64,000 bases of DNA, from positions 868,001-932,000 of the forward strand of contig NZ_CP051299.1 of NCBI RefSeq assembly GCF_012530535.1, written 5' to 3'. Position numbers and translations under genes: made by a program. The notes under the pieces were generated by a model. The model saw nothing but the letters and a program-made list of their open reading frames with translations. It had not been told where the DNA came from and did not search any database. The DNA is from Microcella flavibacter. Lineage in GTDB: Bacteria > Actinomycetota > Actinomycetes > Actinomycetales > Microbacteriaceae. Below, in pieces: positions 20,108 through 31,261 of this stretch. Position 1 is the first letter of the stretch. Each line of letters begins with the position of its first letter.

Positions 20108-21283
20108 ATGCGGGTTCTGGCAGCGATGAGCGGCGGCGTCGACAGCGCCGTCGCGGCCGCGCGCGCGGTCGACGCCGGGCACGACGTGGTCGGGGTGCAC
20201 CTCGCGCTGAGCCGCATGCCGGGCACGCTGCGCACCGGCAGCCGCGGCTGCTGCACCATCGAGGACAGCCTCGATGCGCGCCGCGCGGCCGAGAGGCTGG
20301 GCATCCCCTTCTACGTCTGGGACTTCTCGGAGCGCTTCGCCGACGACGTCGTCGGCGACTTCATCGCCGAGTACGCGGCCGGCCGCACGCCGAACCCCTG
20401 CATGCGCTGCAACGAGCGCATCAAGTTCGCCGCCGTGCTCGAGAAGGCGCTCGCCCTCGGCTTCGACGCCGTCGCGACCGGGCACTACGCCCACATCGTC
20501 ACCGACGCGGCCGGCAACCGCGAGCTGCACCGGGCCTCCGACGAGGCGAAGGATCAGTCGTACGTGCTCGGCGTGCTGACGACCGAGCAGCTGGCGCACG
20601 CGATGTTCCCGCTCGGCACGACGCCGTCGAAGGCCGTCGTGCGGGCCGAGGCCGCCGCACGCGGACTCACCGTCGCGCAGAAGCCCGACAGCCACGACAT
20701 CTGCTTCATCCCCGACGGCGACACCCGCGGCTGGCTCGCCGAGCGCATCGAGCCGCGCGAGGGCGCGATCGTCGACCGCTCGGGCGAGACGCTCGGCAGT
20801 CATGACGGGGCCACGAGTTACACGGTCGGCCAGCGCAAGGGCCTCGGCATCGGCCGGCCCGCCCCCGACGGGCGCCCTCGCTTCGTGCTCGAGGTGCGGC
20901 CCCGCACGAACGAGGTCGTCGTCGGGCCTCGTGAGGCCTTGGCGGTGCGCGAGTTGGCCGGTGTTCGGTACAGCTGGGCGGGGCTCGACCCCGTGGCGAG
21001 CGGCGTCACGGCGGCGTCGGGCGACGGCGGTACCGCGTTCTTCGATTGCGAGGTGCAGGTGCGGGCCCACGGCGAGCCGGTGCCCGCGCGGGCGCGGCTG
21101 GCGACCGGCTCCGCTGCGGCCCTCGAACTCGTCGTCGAGATGGATGCCCCGCTCATGGGCGTCGCCCCCGGCCAGACCGCGGTGCTCTACGTCGGCACCC
21201 GCGTGCTGGGCCAGTGCACGATCGACCGCACGACCTCCGCCGAACCGGTGGATGCTGCGGCCGGCTCTGCCCGAGCATCCTGA
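20108..21283 (+). CDS. mnmA: tRNA-specific 2-thiouridylase MnmA
   Basis: 391 residues, the normal length. It makes s2U34 in tRNAs for Lys, Glu and Gln using ATP and persulfide sulfur. The N-type ATP pyrophosphatase loop MSGGVDSAV lies at about residues 7-15. The two catalytic cysteines are in [14 protein letters not shown] and [11 protein letters not shown]. The C-terminal beta-barrel region includes [12 protein letters not shown]. The cysteine desulfurase immediately upstream is the likely sulfur donor. A copy of the 89-bp repeat lies 41 bases after the stop. Confidence 0.96.
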   Translation: MRVLAAMSGGVDSAVAAARAVDAGHDVVGVHLALSRMPGTLRTGSRGCCTIEDSLDARRAAERLGIPFYVWDFSERFADDVVGDFIAEYAAGRTPNPCMRCNERIKFAAVLEKALALGFDAVATGHYAHIVTDAAGNRELHRASDEAKDQSYVLGVLTTEQLAHAMFPLGTTPSKAVVRAEAAARGLTVAQKPDSHDICFIPDGDTRGWLAERIEPREGAIVDRSGETLGSHDGATSYTVGQRKGLGIGRPAPDGRPRFVLEVRPRTNEVVVGPREALAVRELAGVRYSWAGLDPVASGVTAASGDGGTAFFDCEVQVRAHGEPVPARARLATGSAAALELVVEMDAPLMGVAPGQTAVLYVGTRVLGQCTIDRTTSAEPVDAAAGSARAS

Positions 21284-21324
21284 CCCCTGCGCGCCCGCCG
21301 TCGAGGTGTCTCCCCGCCTCCGGC

Positions 21325-21413
21325 GTGCACAAATGCAGGACATCTCGACAGGGCCTCGGCGTGTTGCCGCTCGGCGTCGATCGACGCGCCGAGCAGGTCC
21401 TGCATTTGTGCAC
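21325..21413 (-). repeat. 89-bp palindromic repeat, copy C (inverted)
   Basis: Exactly 89 bp with perfect ends GTGCACAAATGCAGGAC and GTCCTGCATTTGTGCAC. Its reverse complement aligns along its length with copies A and B, including the inner CGGCAACACGCCG that is identical in B. It stands alone between mnmA and ligA. Confidence 0.85.
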
Positions 21414-21493
21414 GGTCGAGGCGCTCGGCAGGGCGAGCCGCAGCGGCCCTGCGCGCCCGCCGTGAGGCCCCGAAGACTGTCGGAGCTCGCTTC

Positions 21494-23809
<2,316 letters not shown>

Positions 23810-23843
23810 CGCCCCGCGCACGCATCCTGCTGGGGAGAGCGCC

Positions 23844-23899
23844 CGCCCCGATTGTTAACTCCAGGAGACGATTGCCAGCTTGGCCCCCCAATCGGGGCG
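23844..23899. terminator. weak inverted repeat after ligA
   Basis: CGCCCCGATT (23844-23853) pairs with AATCGGGGCG (23890-23899) across a 36-base loop. It could terminate ligA, but the loop is long and there is no T-run. Confidence 0.35.
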
Positions 23900-23944
23900 C
23901 GTTTGGCCATACCATGAAACCGCGTCAGTCGACCCCGGTTCGGG

Positions 23945-25528
23945 GTGACCCCTCCCGGCTGCCGCGGAAGGCTCCCCGACGTGCTCGCAGAGGCAACCGC
24001 TCTCCTGCTGGCCTCGCTCACCGCACTCACGGTGGCGGGGCCGTCCAGCGCGCCCGCTGTGAATCGCCCGGCCATCTCCGCCGTCTCCACCGCCGTTGCC
24101 ACGACCGGGGGCAGCACGGCGCCGAGCGCCGCCGCGTCGAGCAGCGCGACCTCGGCCGTCGGCGGGCTCGGCACGGGCATCCCGACCGCGATCGAACCGC
24201 GCGGCACCGCCCTGCTCGACCGCCTCGTCAGCGCCGCATCCCCCCGCACGGCCGGCTCCGAGAGCAGCGCCCTCAACGCCGCCGTCACCACGCCGCTCGA
24301 CCGGGCCGCGCTGCGCGAGTCGATGCGCACCGTGCTCGCCGACCCGCCCGCCCCGCGCACCGTCTCGAACTGGTGGAGCGCGCTCGACGGCAGCGAGCAG
24401 CTGCGCGCCGCCATCGCCGCCCCCGAGCTCGTCGGCAACCTCGACGGCGTTCCCTACGCGGTGCGCGACCAGGCCAACCGCACCGTGCTGCGCGAGACCA
24501 TCCGCGACCTCGAACTCGGGCTCGTCGGCGGCACCTCGCGCGCGCTGCAGACCCGCGACGACGGCCAGCTGCAGATGCTCTACTCCATCGCCGACGCGCT
24601 CGGCCCGGCCGAGGCGAACCCGCAGCGGCAGCTCATCACGCTCGACGTCGAAGGCGCCGGCAAGGCCTCGATCGCGCTCGGCGACCTCATGACAGCCGAC
24701 TACGTCAGCTACCTCGTGCCCGGCATGTTCATCTCCGTCGGCGGCAACATCGTCGAATGGGCCGACACGGCTGCGCGCATCTACGACGAGCAGGTGTCGT
24801 GGCTCGCCCTGCTCGACCAGTCGGCCGCTACGCCCGAAGCGGTCACCGCGCTCGCGCCGAGCTCGGCGGCGACCTCGCCCTCGGCCATCGCCGCGGCGAT
24901 CCGCGCTTCCGACGAGCTCGCCCTCGACGAGGCCATCGACGACGAGGGTCCGACCGTCGCGACCGTCGCCTGGATCGGCTACCAGACCCCGCACCTGCTC
25001 AACGTCGGCAGCCTCGACCTCGCCTACGAGGGCCGCGACGCGATCTCCTCCACGCTGCTCGGCCTCGACGCCCTCCGGGGCGCCGACCAGCCGCACGTCT
25101 CGCTGCTCGCGCACTCCTACGGCACGACGGCCTCGATGCTCGCGCTCAGCGAGACGCCCGCCCGCGTCGACGCGCTCGCCATGATCGGCTCGCCCGGTTC
25201 CCCCGCCGAGACGGTCGACGACCTCAAGGTCAGCGGCGCGGTGTTCGTCGGCGAGGCCGCGTGGGATCCGATCAGCAACAGCAGCTTCTTCGGCACCGAC
25301 CCCGGCGAGACCGCGTTCGGCGCCCGGGTCATGAGCGTCGCCGGCAGCGTCGACCTCATCACCGACAAGGTGCTCGCCGGGTCGACCGGGCACAACGAAT
25401 ACTTCAGCCCCGGCACCGAGTCGATGCGCAACCTCGCGCTCGTCGGCATCGGCCAGGCCGACCTCGTCACCGACGGCACCGAGCGCGATGCGCTCCGAAC
25501 CCTCGCGCTCGCCCGCCCGGGAGCCTGA
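23945..25528 (+). CDS. secreted DUF1023-type alpha/beta hydrolase
   Basis: 527 residues from GTG at 23945. A hydrophobic segment (ALLLASLTALTVAG) close to the N-terminus suggests export. Residues about 330-510 match DUF1023 hydrolases: VAWIGYQTPHLLNV, then LLAHSYGTTASM (nucleophile Ser), then DLITDKVLAGSTGHNEYFSPG with a likely catalytic His. Substrate unknown. GTG at 23981 has a better ribosome-binding site (GGAAGG, 10 bases away) but gives a signal segment without basic residues, so either start is possible. Confidence 0.75.
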   Translation: MTPPGCRGRLPDVLAEATALLLASLTALTVAGPSSAPAVNRPAISAVSTAVATTGGSTAPSAAASSSATSAVGGLGTGIPTAIEPRGTALLDRLVSAASPRTAGSESSALNAAVTTPLDRAALRESMRTVLADPPAPRTVSNWWSALDGSEQLRAAIAAPELVGNLDGVPYAVRDQANRTVLRETIRDLELGLVGGTSRALQTRDDGQLQMLYSIADALGPAEANPQRQLITLDVEGAGKASIALGDLMTADYVSYLVPGMFISVGGNIVEWADTAARIYDEQVSWLALLDQSAATPEAVTALAPSSAATSPSAIAAAIRASDELALDEAIDDEGPTVATVAWIGYQTPHLLNVGSLDLAYEGRDAISSTLLGLDALRGADQPHVSLLAHSYGTTASMLALSETPARVDALAMIGSPGSPAETVDDLKVSGAVFVGEAAWDPISNSSFFGTDPGETAFGARVMSVAGSVDLITDKVLAGSTGHNEYFSPGTESMRNLALVGIGQADLVTDGTERDALRTLALARPGA

Positions 25529-25583
25529 GAACCCGCCCGAAGTGGGGGCCCGCCCGAGGGGTGGCACCTGAGTGCGCCGGTGA

Positions 25584-25589
25584 TACCGT
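25584..25589 (+). promoter_or_regulatory. -10 box of the lipoprotein gene
   Basis: TACCGT, 30 bases before the ATG at 25620, leaving a leader of about 24 bases. Confidence 0.4.
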
Positions 25590-25619
25590 GCATCAGCATC
25601 CCGCGCGAAATGGACGGCC

Positions 25620-26075
25620 ATGACCACCCGCAGCTCGCTTCGAATGCTCACGATCGCAGCGGTGCTCGTGAGCGTCAGTGCCGTGAGCCTGAGCGGATGC
25701 GCCCTGCAGAGCCCCTCGGAGGTCACCGACGCCGAGGCGCGCGACCGCTTCCTCGCGGTCATCGACGAGACGCAGCAGCTCGTGGGAGGCGCCTGGCAGG
25801 TGGATGACGACCCCACTCCGCGCGGCTGCACCGTGCCGGTCTGGGTCGCGGGGGAGCGGTACCCGGCGCTGCGGGTCAGCGAGGATCCGCGCGGCGACGG
25901 CCACGCCGACCGCGTGCAGGAAGCCTGGGAGGACAACGGACTCGAGGTCGACCGCTCGCTCGTCGGCGACGTCGTCGAGCTCAAGGCCGAGAGCGAGTTC
26001 GGCGAGGTGTACCTGTTCCGCGTGAGCGAGCAGGCGATGACGCTGCAGGGCGAGAGCGAGTGCCGGCCCGCCTGA
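25620..26075 (+). CDS. putative lipoprotein, function unknown
   Basis: 151 residues. The signal peptide ends in the lipobox LSGC with Cys27 as the lipidation site, so the protein is probably anchored on the outer face of the membrane. The mature part is about 125 residues with two further cysteines (GCTVPVW and SECRPA) that could form a disulfide. No family recognised. Its last codons and the TGA stop lie in the first units of a 17-bp tandem repeat, so the extreme C-terminus may be recent. Confidence 0.8.
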   Translation: MTTRSSLRMLTIAAVLVSVSAVSLSGCALQSPSEVTDAEARDRFLAVIDETQQLVGGAWQVDDDPTPRGCTVPVWVAGERYPALRVSEDPRGDGHADRVQEAWEDNGLEVDRSLVGDVVELKAESEFGEVYLFRVSEQAMTLQGESECRPA

Positions 26076-26138
26076 CCCGCCGGCCCGCCTGACCCGCCGG
26101 CCCGCCTGACCCGCCGGCCCACCTGACCCGCCGCCCGG
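26063..26138 (+). repeat. 17-bp tandem repeat, about 4.5 copies
   Basis: Unit CCTGACCCGCCGGCCCG. A partial copy (26063-26070) is followed by four copies at 26071, 26088, 26105 and 26122; the last two have diverged slightly. The array covers the lipoprotein stop codon and runs toward the gatC promoter. Confidence 0.85.
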
Positions 26139-26160
26139 CGGCGTGAGCCCGCTCGCTCAG

Positions 26161-26166
26161 TAGACT
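26161..26166 (+). promoter_or_regulatory. -10 box of the gatCAB operon
   Basis: TAGACT, about 36 bases before the gatC ATG; a leader of about 30 bases contains AGGGAGCT as the ribosome-binding site. Confidence 0.5.
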
Positions 26167-26202
26167 GGGGCTTCCCCCGTTCGTTCCGCCCTAGGGAGCT
26201 CC

Positions 26203-26502
26203 ATGTCCGAGATCACGCCCGAGACTGTCGCCCATCTGGCGATGCTCTCGCGCATCGCCCTGACCGACGACGAGATCCAGAAGCTCACCGGCGAGCTCGG
26301 GGCGATCGTCGACTCGGTCGAGAAGGTGCAGCGGGTCGCGACCCCCGACGTGGCGGCGACGAGCCACCCCATCCCCCTGACCGGCGGGATGCGCGTGGAC
26401 GAGCCGGGCGTCACGCTCACCACCGAGCAGGCCCTCGCCGGCGCTCCCGACCACGACGGCAGCCGCTTCCGCGTCACCGCCATCCTGGGGGAGGAGCAGT
26501 GA
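26203..26502 (+). CDS. gatC: Asp/Glu-tRNA amidotransferase subunit GatC
   Basis: 99 residues, the usual size. GatC wraps around and stabilises GatA in the GatCAB complex, which converts Glu-tRNA(Gln) and Asp-tRNA(Asn) to the amidated forms. The start [23 protein letters not shown] and the tail MRVDEPG...L are typical. The TGA overlaps the gatA GTG by four bases (GTGA). Confidence 0.93.
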   Translation: MSEITPETVAHLAMLSRIALTDDEIQKLTGELGAIVDSVEKVQRVATPDVAATSHPIPLTGGMRVDEPGVTLTTEQALAGAPDHDGSRFRVTAILGEEQ

Positions 26503-28028
26503 GCGGCACGTCGAGCGACCTCACCCGCACGAGCGCCGCCGACCTCGCCGCCGCCCTGCAGTCGGGCGAGGTCTCGAGCGTCGAGGTGACGCAGGCGCAC
26601 CTCGACCGCATCGCCGCCGTCGACGGCGACGTGCACGCCTTCCTCCACGTGTCGCAGAACGCGCTCGAGACGGCCGCGCAGGTCGACGCCGACCGCGCCG
26701 CCGGGCAGATCCTGCCCGACCTCGCCGGCGTGCCGATCGCCATCAAGGACGTCCTCTGCACGATCGACATGCCGTCGACCTCGGGCTCGAGGATCCTCGA
26801 GGGCTGGGTGCCGCCGTACGACGCGACCGTCGTCGCGCGCCTGCGCGCCGCCCGCCTCGTGCCGCTCGGCAAGACGAACATGGACGAGTTCGCGATGGGC
26901 TCCTCCACCGAGTTCTCGGCCTACGGCCCCACGCGCAACCCCTGGGATCTCGACCGCATCCCCGGCGGCTCGGGCGGCGGCTCGGCCGCGGCCGTCGCCG
27001 CCTTCGAGGCGCCCATCGCGCTCGGCTCCGACACGGGCGGCTCGATCCGCCAGCCGGGCGCCGTCACGGGCACGGTCGGCGTGAAGCCCACCTACGGCGG
27101 CGTCAGCCGCTACGGCGCGATCGCGCTCGCGAGCTCGCTCGACCAGGTGGGCCCCGTGTCGCGCTCGGTGCTGGATGCTGCGCTCGTCCACGACGTCATC
27201 GGCGGGCACGACCCCCGCGACGCCACGAGCATCCCCGACGCCTGGCCCTCGATGGCCGAGGCCGCGCGGCGCGGCATGACGGGCGACGTGCTCAAGGGCA
27301 TCCGCGTCGGCGTCGTCAAAGAGCTCGAGGGCGAGGGCTTCCAGGCCGGCGTCAAGCAGCGGTACCACGAGACCCTCGACCTGCTGGCCGCGGCCGGCGC
27401 CGAGATCGTCGAGGTGAGCGCCCCGCACTTCGAGTACGCGGTCGCCGCCTACTACCTGATCCTGCCGGCGGAGGCCTCGAGCAACCTCGCGAAGTTCGAC
27501 TCGGTGCGCTTCGGCATGCGCGCGGGCGTCACCGGAACCGTCGAGGACGTCATGGCCGCGACGCGCGAGGCCGGCTTCGGCCCCGAGGTGAAGCGCCGCA
27601 TCATCCTCGGTACCTACGCCCTCAGCGCCGGCTACTACGACGCGTACTACGGCAGCGCGCAGAAAGTGCGCACGCTCATCCAGCAGGACTTCGAGGCCGC
27701 CTTCGAGAAGGCCGACATCCTGGTGTCGCCGAGCGCGCCGACGACGGCGTTCCGCTTCGGCGAGAAGCTCGAGGACCCGCTGGCGATGTACCTCAACGAC
27801 GTCACGACCATCCCGGCGAACCTCGCCGGCGTACCCGGCATGGGCCTGCCGATGGGGCTCGCGCCCGAGGACGGCCTGCCGACGGGCCTGCAGCTCATGG
27901 CTCCCGCCCGCCACGATGCGCGCCTGTACGAGGCGGGTGCCGCGATCGAGCAGCTGCTCGAGGCGCACTGGGGCCGCACGCTGTGGAGCCAGGCTCCCGA
28001 GCTCGCGACGACGGAAGGGGCACGCTGA
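26499..28028 (+). CDS. gatA: Asp/Glu-tRNA amidotransferase subunit GatA
   Basis: 509 residues, the usual length. GatA is the glutaminase/amidase subunit. The amidase-signature triad is visible as Lys83 (IAIKDV), Ser158 ([12 protein letters not shown]) and Ser182 ([11 protein letters not shown]). The usual GGSSGGS is GGSGGGS here, a minor change next to the cis-Ser. GTG start overlapping gatC; the stop overlaps the gatB ATG by one base, so all three subunits are coupled. Confidence 0.96.
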   Translation: MSGTSSDLTRTSAADLAAALQSGEVSSVEVTQAHLDRIAAVDGDVHAFLHVSQNALETAAQVDADRAAGQILPDLAGVPIAIKDVLCTIDMPSTSGSRILEGWVPPYDATVVARLRAARLVPLGKTNMDEFAMGSSTEFSAYGPTRNPWDLDRIPGGSGGGSAAAVAAFEAPIALGSDTGGSIRQPGAVTGTVGVKPTYGGVSRYGAIALASSLDQVGPVSRSVLDAALVHDVIGGHDPRDATSIPDAWPSMAEAARRGMTGDVLKGIRVGVVKELEGEGFQAGVKQRYHETLDLLAAAGAEIVEVSAPHFEYAVAAYYLILPAEASSNLAKFDSVRFGMRAGVTGTVEDVMAATREAGFGPEVKRRIILGTYALSAGYYDAYYGSAQKVRTLIQQDFEAAFEKADILVSPSAPTTAFRFGEKLEDPLAMYLNDVTTIPANLAGVPGMGLPMGLAPEDGLPTGLQLMAPARHDARLYEAGAAIEQLLEAHWGRTLWSQAPELATTEGAR

Positions 28029-29542
28029 TGGCGCGCGCTGAACTCATGGACTTCGACCAGGCTCTCGAGATGTTCGAGCCGGTGCTCGGCTTCGAGGTGC
28101 ACGTCGAGCTGTCGACGAAGACGAAGATGTTCTCGGATGCTCCGAACCCGGCCTTCGGCGGCAACGAGATCACCGAGCCGAACACGGCGATCACGCCCGT
28201 CTGCCTCGGCCTGCCGGGCTCGCTGCCCGTCGTCAACGAGACCGCTGTGCGCTACTCGATTTCGCTGGGCCTCGCGCTCGGCTGCCAGATCGCGCCCTCG
28301 TCGCGGTTCGCCCGTAAGAACTACTTCTACCCGGATCTGGCGAAGAACTACCAGATCAGCCAGTACGACGAGCCGATCGCCTTCGAGGGCACCCTCGACA
28401 TCGAGCTGGAGGACGGCTCGATCGTCACCGTGCCGATCGAGCGCGCGCACATGGAGGAGGACGCCGGCAAGCTGACCCACGTGGGCGGCTCGACCGGCCG
28501 CATCCAGGGCGCCGAGTACTCGCTCGTCGACTACAACCGCGCCGGCGTCCCGCTGGTCGAGATCGTCACGAAGCCGATCTACGGCGCCGAGCACCGCGCC
28601 CCCGAGATCGCGAAGGCCTACGTGTCGACGATCCGCGACATCGTGCGCGCCCTCGGCATCTCCGAGGCCCGCATGGAGCGCGGCAACCTGCGCTGCGACG
28701 CGAACGTCTCGCTGCGCCCGCGCGGCCAGCAGGAGCTCGGCACGCGCACCGAGACGAAGAACGTCAACTCGCTGCGCAGCGTCGAGCGCGCCGTGCGGTA
28801 CGAGATCCAGCGTCAGGCGGCCATCCTCGCCCAGGGCGGCACGATCACGCAGGAGACCCGGCACTGGCACGAGGACACCGGCGCGACCTCGCCCGGCCGC
28901 CCGAAGAGCGACGCCGACGACTACCGCTACTTCCCCGAGCCCGACCTGCTGCCCGTCACGCCGACGCCGCAGCTGATCGCCGAGCTCACCGCCGCCCTGC
29001 CCGAGGCCCCGGCCGCGCGTCGCCGCCGCCTCAAGCAGGAGTGGGGCTTCAGCGACCTCGAGTTCCGCGACGTCGTCAACTCAGGGCTTCTCGTCGAGGT
29101 CGACGAGACGGTCGCCGCCGGCGCCGCCCCGCAGCAGGCCCGCAAGTGGTGGACGGGCGAGATCGCCCGCATCGCCAACGCGCAGAACGCCGAGCCCGCC
29201 GCCCTCATCACCCCCGCCGACGTGGCCGCGATCGTCGGCCTGGTCGACTCCGGCGCGCTCACCGACCGTCTGGCCCGCCAGGTCGTCGAGGGCGTCATCG
29301 CCGGCGAGGGAACGCCGCAGCAGGTGGTGGATGCCCGGGGCCTCGCCGTCGTCAGCGACGACGGTGCCCTCATCGAGGCGATCGACCAGGCGCTCGCCCA
29401 GCAGCCCGACGTGCTCGAGAAGATCCGCGACGGCAAGGTGCAGGCCGCCGGCGCGGTCATCGGCGCGGTCATGAAGGCGATGGGCGGCAAGGCGGACGCG
29501 GCGCGCGTGCGCGAGCTGGTGCTGGAGCGCGCGCAGGCGTAG
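28028..29542 (+). CDS. gatB: Asp/Glu-tRNA amidotransferase subunit GatB
   Basis: 504 residues. GatB binds the misacylated tRNA, activates the acyl group with ATP and transamidates it. Visible are the cradle-domain signatures [34 protein letters not shown] and [16 protein letters not shown], and the C-terminal YqeY-like tail ending [11 protein letters not shown]. The ATG at 28028 is chosen over 27983 because it overlaps the gatA stop and has GGAAGGGGC upstream. Confidence 0.96.
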   Translation: MARAELMDFDQALEMFEPVLGFEVHVELSTKTKMFSDAPNPAFGGNEITEPNTAITPVCLGLPGSLPVVNETAVRYSISLGLALGCQIAPSSRFARKNYFYPDLAKNYQISQYDEPIAFEGTLDIELEDGSIVTVPIERAHMEEDAGKLTHVGGSTGRIQGAEYSLVDYNRAGVPLVEIVTKPIYGAEHRAPEIAKAYVSTIRDIVRALGISEARMERGNLRCDANVSLRPRGQQELGTRTETKNVNSLRSVERAVRYEIQRQAAILAQGGTITQETRHWHEDTGATSPGRPKSDADDYRYFPEPDLLPVTPTPQLIAELTAALPEAPAARRRRLKQEWGFSDLEFRDVVNSGLLVEVDETVAAGAAPQQARKWWTGEIARIANAQNAEPAALITPADVAAIVGLVDSGALTDRLARQVVEGVIAGEGTPQQVVDARGLAVVSDDGALIEAIDQALAQQPDVLEKIRDGKVQAAGAVIGAVMKAMGGKADAARVRELVLERAQA

Positions 29543-29559
29543 CGCAGCGGCGGTACCCC

Positions 29560-30321
29560 ATGGCCTGGAGCACGCGCGAACTCGCCGATCTGGCGGGCAC
29601 CACGGTCAACGCGGTGCGCCACTACCACCGGCTGGGGCTGCTCGCCGAGCCCGAGCGGCGGCACAACGGCTACAAGCAGTACGGGGTGCGCGACCTCGTC
29701 TCGCTGCTCCGCATCCGCCGTCTCGTGGAGCTGGGCGTGCCGCTCGCGCAGATCGGGGATGCGATCGATGCGGGAGGCGCCGATCGCGAGATCCTCCAGA
29801 ACCTGGACGCCGACCTCGCCGCTCAGATCGACCGCTTGACGAGGGCTCGTGTCGAGCTGGCCGACATCATGCGCGACGAGGCTCCGGCCGATGCGCCGGC
29901 CGGGTTCAGCGCGGTGGCCGGCCGGCTCTCGGAGGCCGACAGCTCGATCCTCCACATCTACTCGCGCGTGTACGACCCGGCGGTCATGTCCGACGTGCGG
30001 CGGATGGTCGAGGAGGATGCCGCGACGGGCACGGCGAGCCGCGAGGTGGACGAGCTGGCGCCCGATGCGGACGAGGCCACCCGCGAGCGGCTCAGTGCGG
30101 AACTGGCCCCGATCATCGCCCAGTACATGCGCGACTACGCCTGGGTCAGCGACCCCGAGTCGCACTTCGTCGGCAGCCCCGACACGGACAAGTCGACCGT
30201 GACCGCCGCGCTCGTCGAGCTGTACAACCCCGCGCAGCTCGACGTCTACGCACGCGCGAGCGCGCTCGCGCGCGAGGTGATCGCGCAGGAGTCCGGCGCC
30301 GAGGAGACCGGGACCGCTTGA
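29560..30321 (+). CDS. MerR-family transcriptional regulator
   Basis: 253 residues. The N-terminal winged helix STRELADLAGTTVNAVRHYHRLGLL, then YKQYGVRDLVSLLRIRRLVELGVPLAQI, is a clear MerR DNA-binding domain, followed by the dimerising helix (about 75-110). The C-terminal 130 residues are acidic and helical and were not matched to a ligand family. The ATG at 29560 starts 18 bases after gatB but has a poor ribosome-binding site. A dyad (30320-30340) immediately after its stop and before the GPP34 gene is a likely binding site, so it probably controls GPP34. Confidence 0.88.
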   Translation: MAWSTRELADLAGTTVNAVRHYHRLGLLAEPERRHNGYKQYGVRDLVSLLRIRRLVELGVPLAQIGDAIDAGGADREILQNLDADLAAQIDRLTRARVELADIMRDEAPADAPAGFSAVAGRLSEADSSILHIYSRVYDPAVMSDVRRMVEEDAATGTASREVDELAPDADEATRERLSAELAPIIAQYMRDYAWVSDPESHFVGSPDTDKSTVTAALVELYNPAQLDVYARASALAREVIAQESGAEETGTA

Positions 30322-30340
30322 CCCTGTCGTTGCAACAGGG
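30320..30340. promoter_or_regulatory. dyad ACCCTGT-N7-ACAGGGT, likely MerR operator
   Basis: Two perfect 7-bp arms with a 7-base spacer that contains most of a GTTGCAAC palindrome. MerR regulators bind such dyads in over-long promoter spacers. It overlaps the stop of the MerR gene and lies 15 bases before the GPP34 ATG. Confidence 0.6.
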
Positions 30341-30354
30341 TTTTGACTGTCCTC

Positions 30355-31080
30355 ATGACCCATGCCGACCGAGACGATCGCACCGTGACCCCTGACGTGC
30401 CCTCCGTCGAGCAGCCGACCCTCGCCGAGGATCTGCTGCTGCTGCTCTTCCAGCCCGACTCGAGCACCGTCGCCGGCGAGAACACGCTGTACTACGCGCT
30501 CGCCGGTGCCGTGGTCGCCGACCTCGCGCTGCAGGAGCGCGTCACGTCGACGAGCACCAAGCCCACCTGGGCGCGCGTCGAAGCCGTGGCGGATGCGGCG
30601 CCGAACGACCCGCTCCTGCTCACGGCGTGGGAGTACGTCGCGACGAAGCCCCGCAACGTCCAGACCGTGCTCGCCGCGGTCGGCCCGCCCCTGCGCGAGC
30701 CTCTCATGAAGCGGCTCATCGCCCGCGGCGACCTCGTCGAGCGTGATCATCGGGTGCTGGGCATGTTCCCGACGACGAAGCTTTTCGAGGGCGGCACGGG
30801 CCGTCGGGAGGCGTTGCTCGCGGGCGTGCGCGAGGTGCTCGTCGACGGCAGCGAGCCCGAGCCCCGTGTGGCGGCGCTCGGCGCGCTGCTCTACGCGAGC
30901 GGCGCTCTGCCCCAGATGCACCGGGAGATCCCCTGGACGTCAGCGGTCATCACGCGCGCCGAAGAGCTCAAGCGGGGCAACTGGGGTGCGGGGGCCGCCG
31001 CGCAGGCGATCGCGCGCACGATCGCCTCGATCGTCGCGAGCAACGTCTTCGTCGCGACGAACATCCTGCCCGACTCCTGA
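30355..31080 (+). CDS. GPP34 (GOLPH3-like) family phosphoprotein
   Basis: 241 residues. The sequence LAEDLLLLLFQPDSS..., then YYALAGAVVADLALQERV, fits the GPP34 domain, the fold of the Golgi phosphoinositide-binding protein GOLPH3/Vps74. The bacterial role is not established; membrane or lipid association is inferred from the family. ATG at 30355 is used; GTG at 30385 and TTG at 30343 are alternatives. The MerR gene and its dyad directly upstream suggest a regulator-target pair. Confidence 0.85.
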   Translation: MTHADRDDRTVTPDVPSVEQPTLAEDLLLLLFQPDSSTVAGENTLYYALAGAVVADLALQERVTSTSTKPTWARVEAVADAAPNDPLLLTAWEYVATKPRNVQTVLAAVGPPLREPLMKRLIARGDLVERDHRVLGMFPTTKLFEGGTGRREALLAGVREVLVDGSEPEPRVAALGALLYASGALPQMHREIPWTSAVITRAEELKRGNWGAGAAAQAIARTIASIVASNVFVATNILPDS

Positions 31081-31261
31081 CCGTCCGGCGTAGACGCGGC
31101 GGGGCGAATGCCTGGGTTGAGCCGACTCGGAGTCAATGGCGTGCCCGCCTCTGCCAGCGCGGCCCCTGGTGGGTAGACGTCCAGTCTGACGGCGCCGCCG
31201 GCGCAGCGACGGGGGCGGCTTGCCGCAGGTTCGGGCGGCGCGGCGGTCGCCGGGAGTGCCG

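Noticed and set aside
23914-23945. Upstream ATG at 23914 as start of the DUF1023 hydrolase
   Set aside because: It is in a different frame from the hydrolase; using it would need a frameshift for which there is no support.
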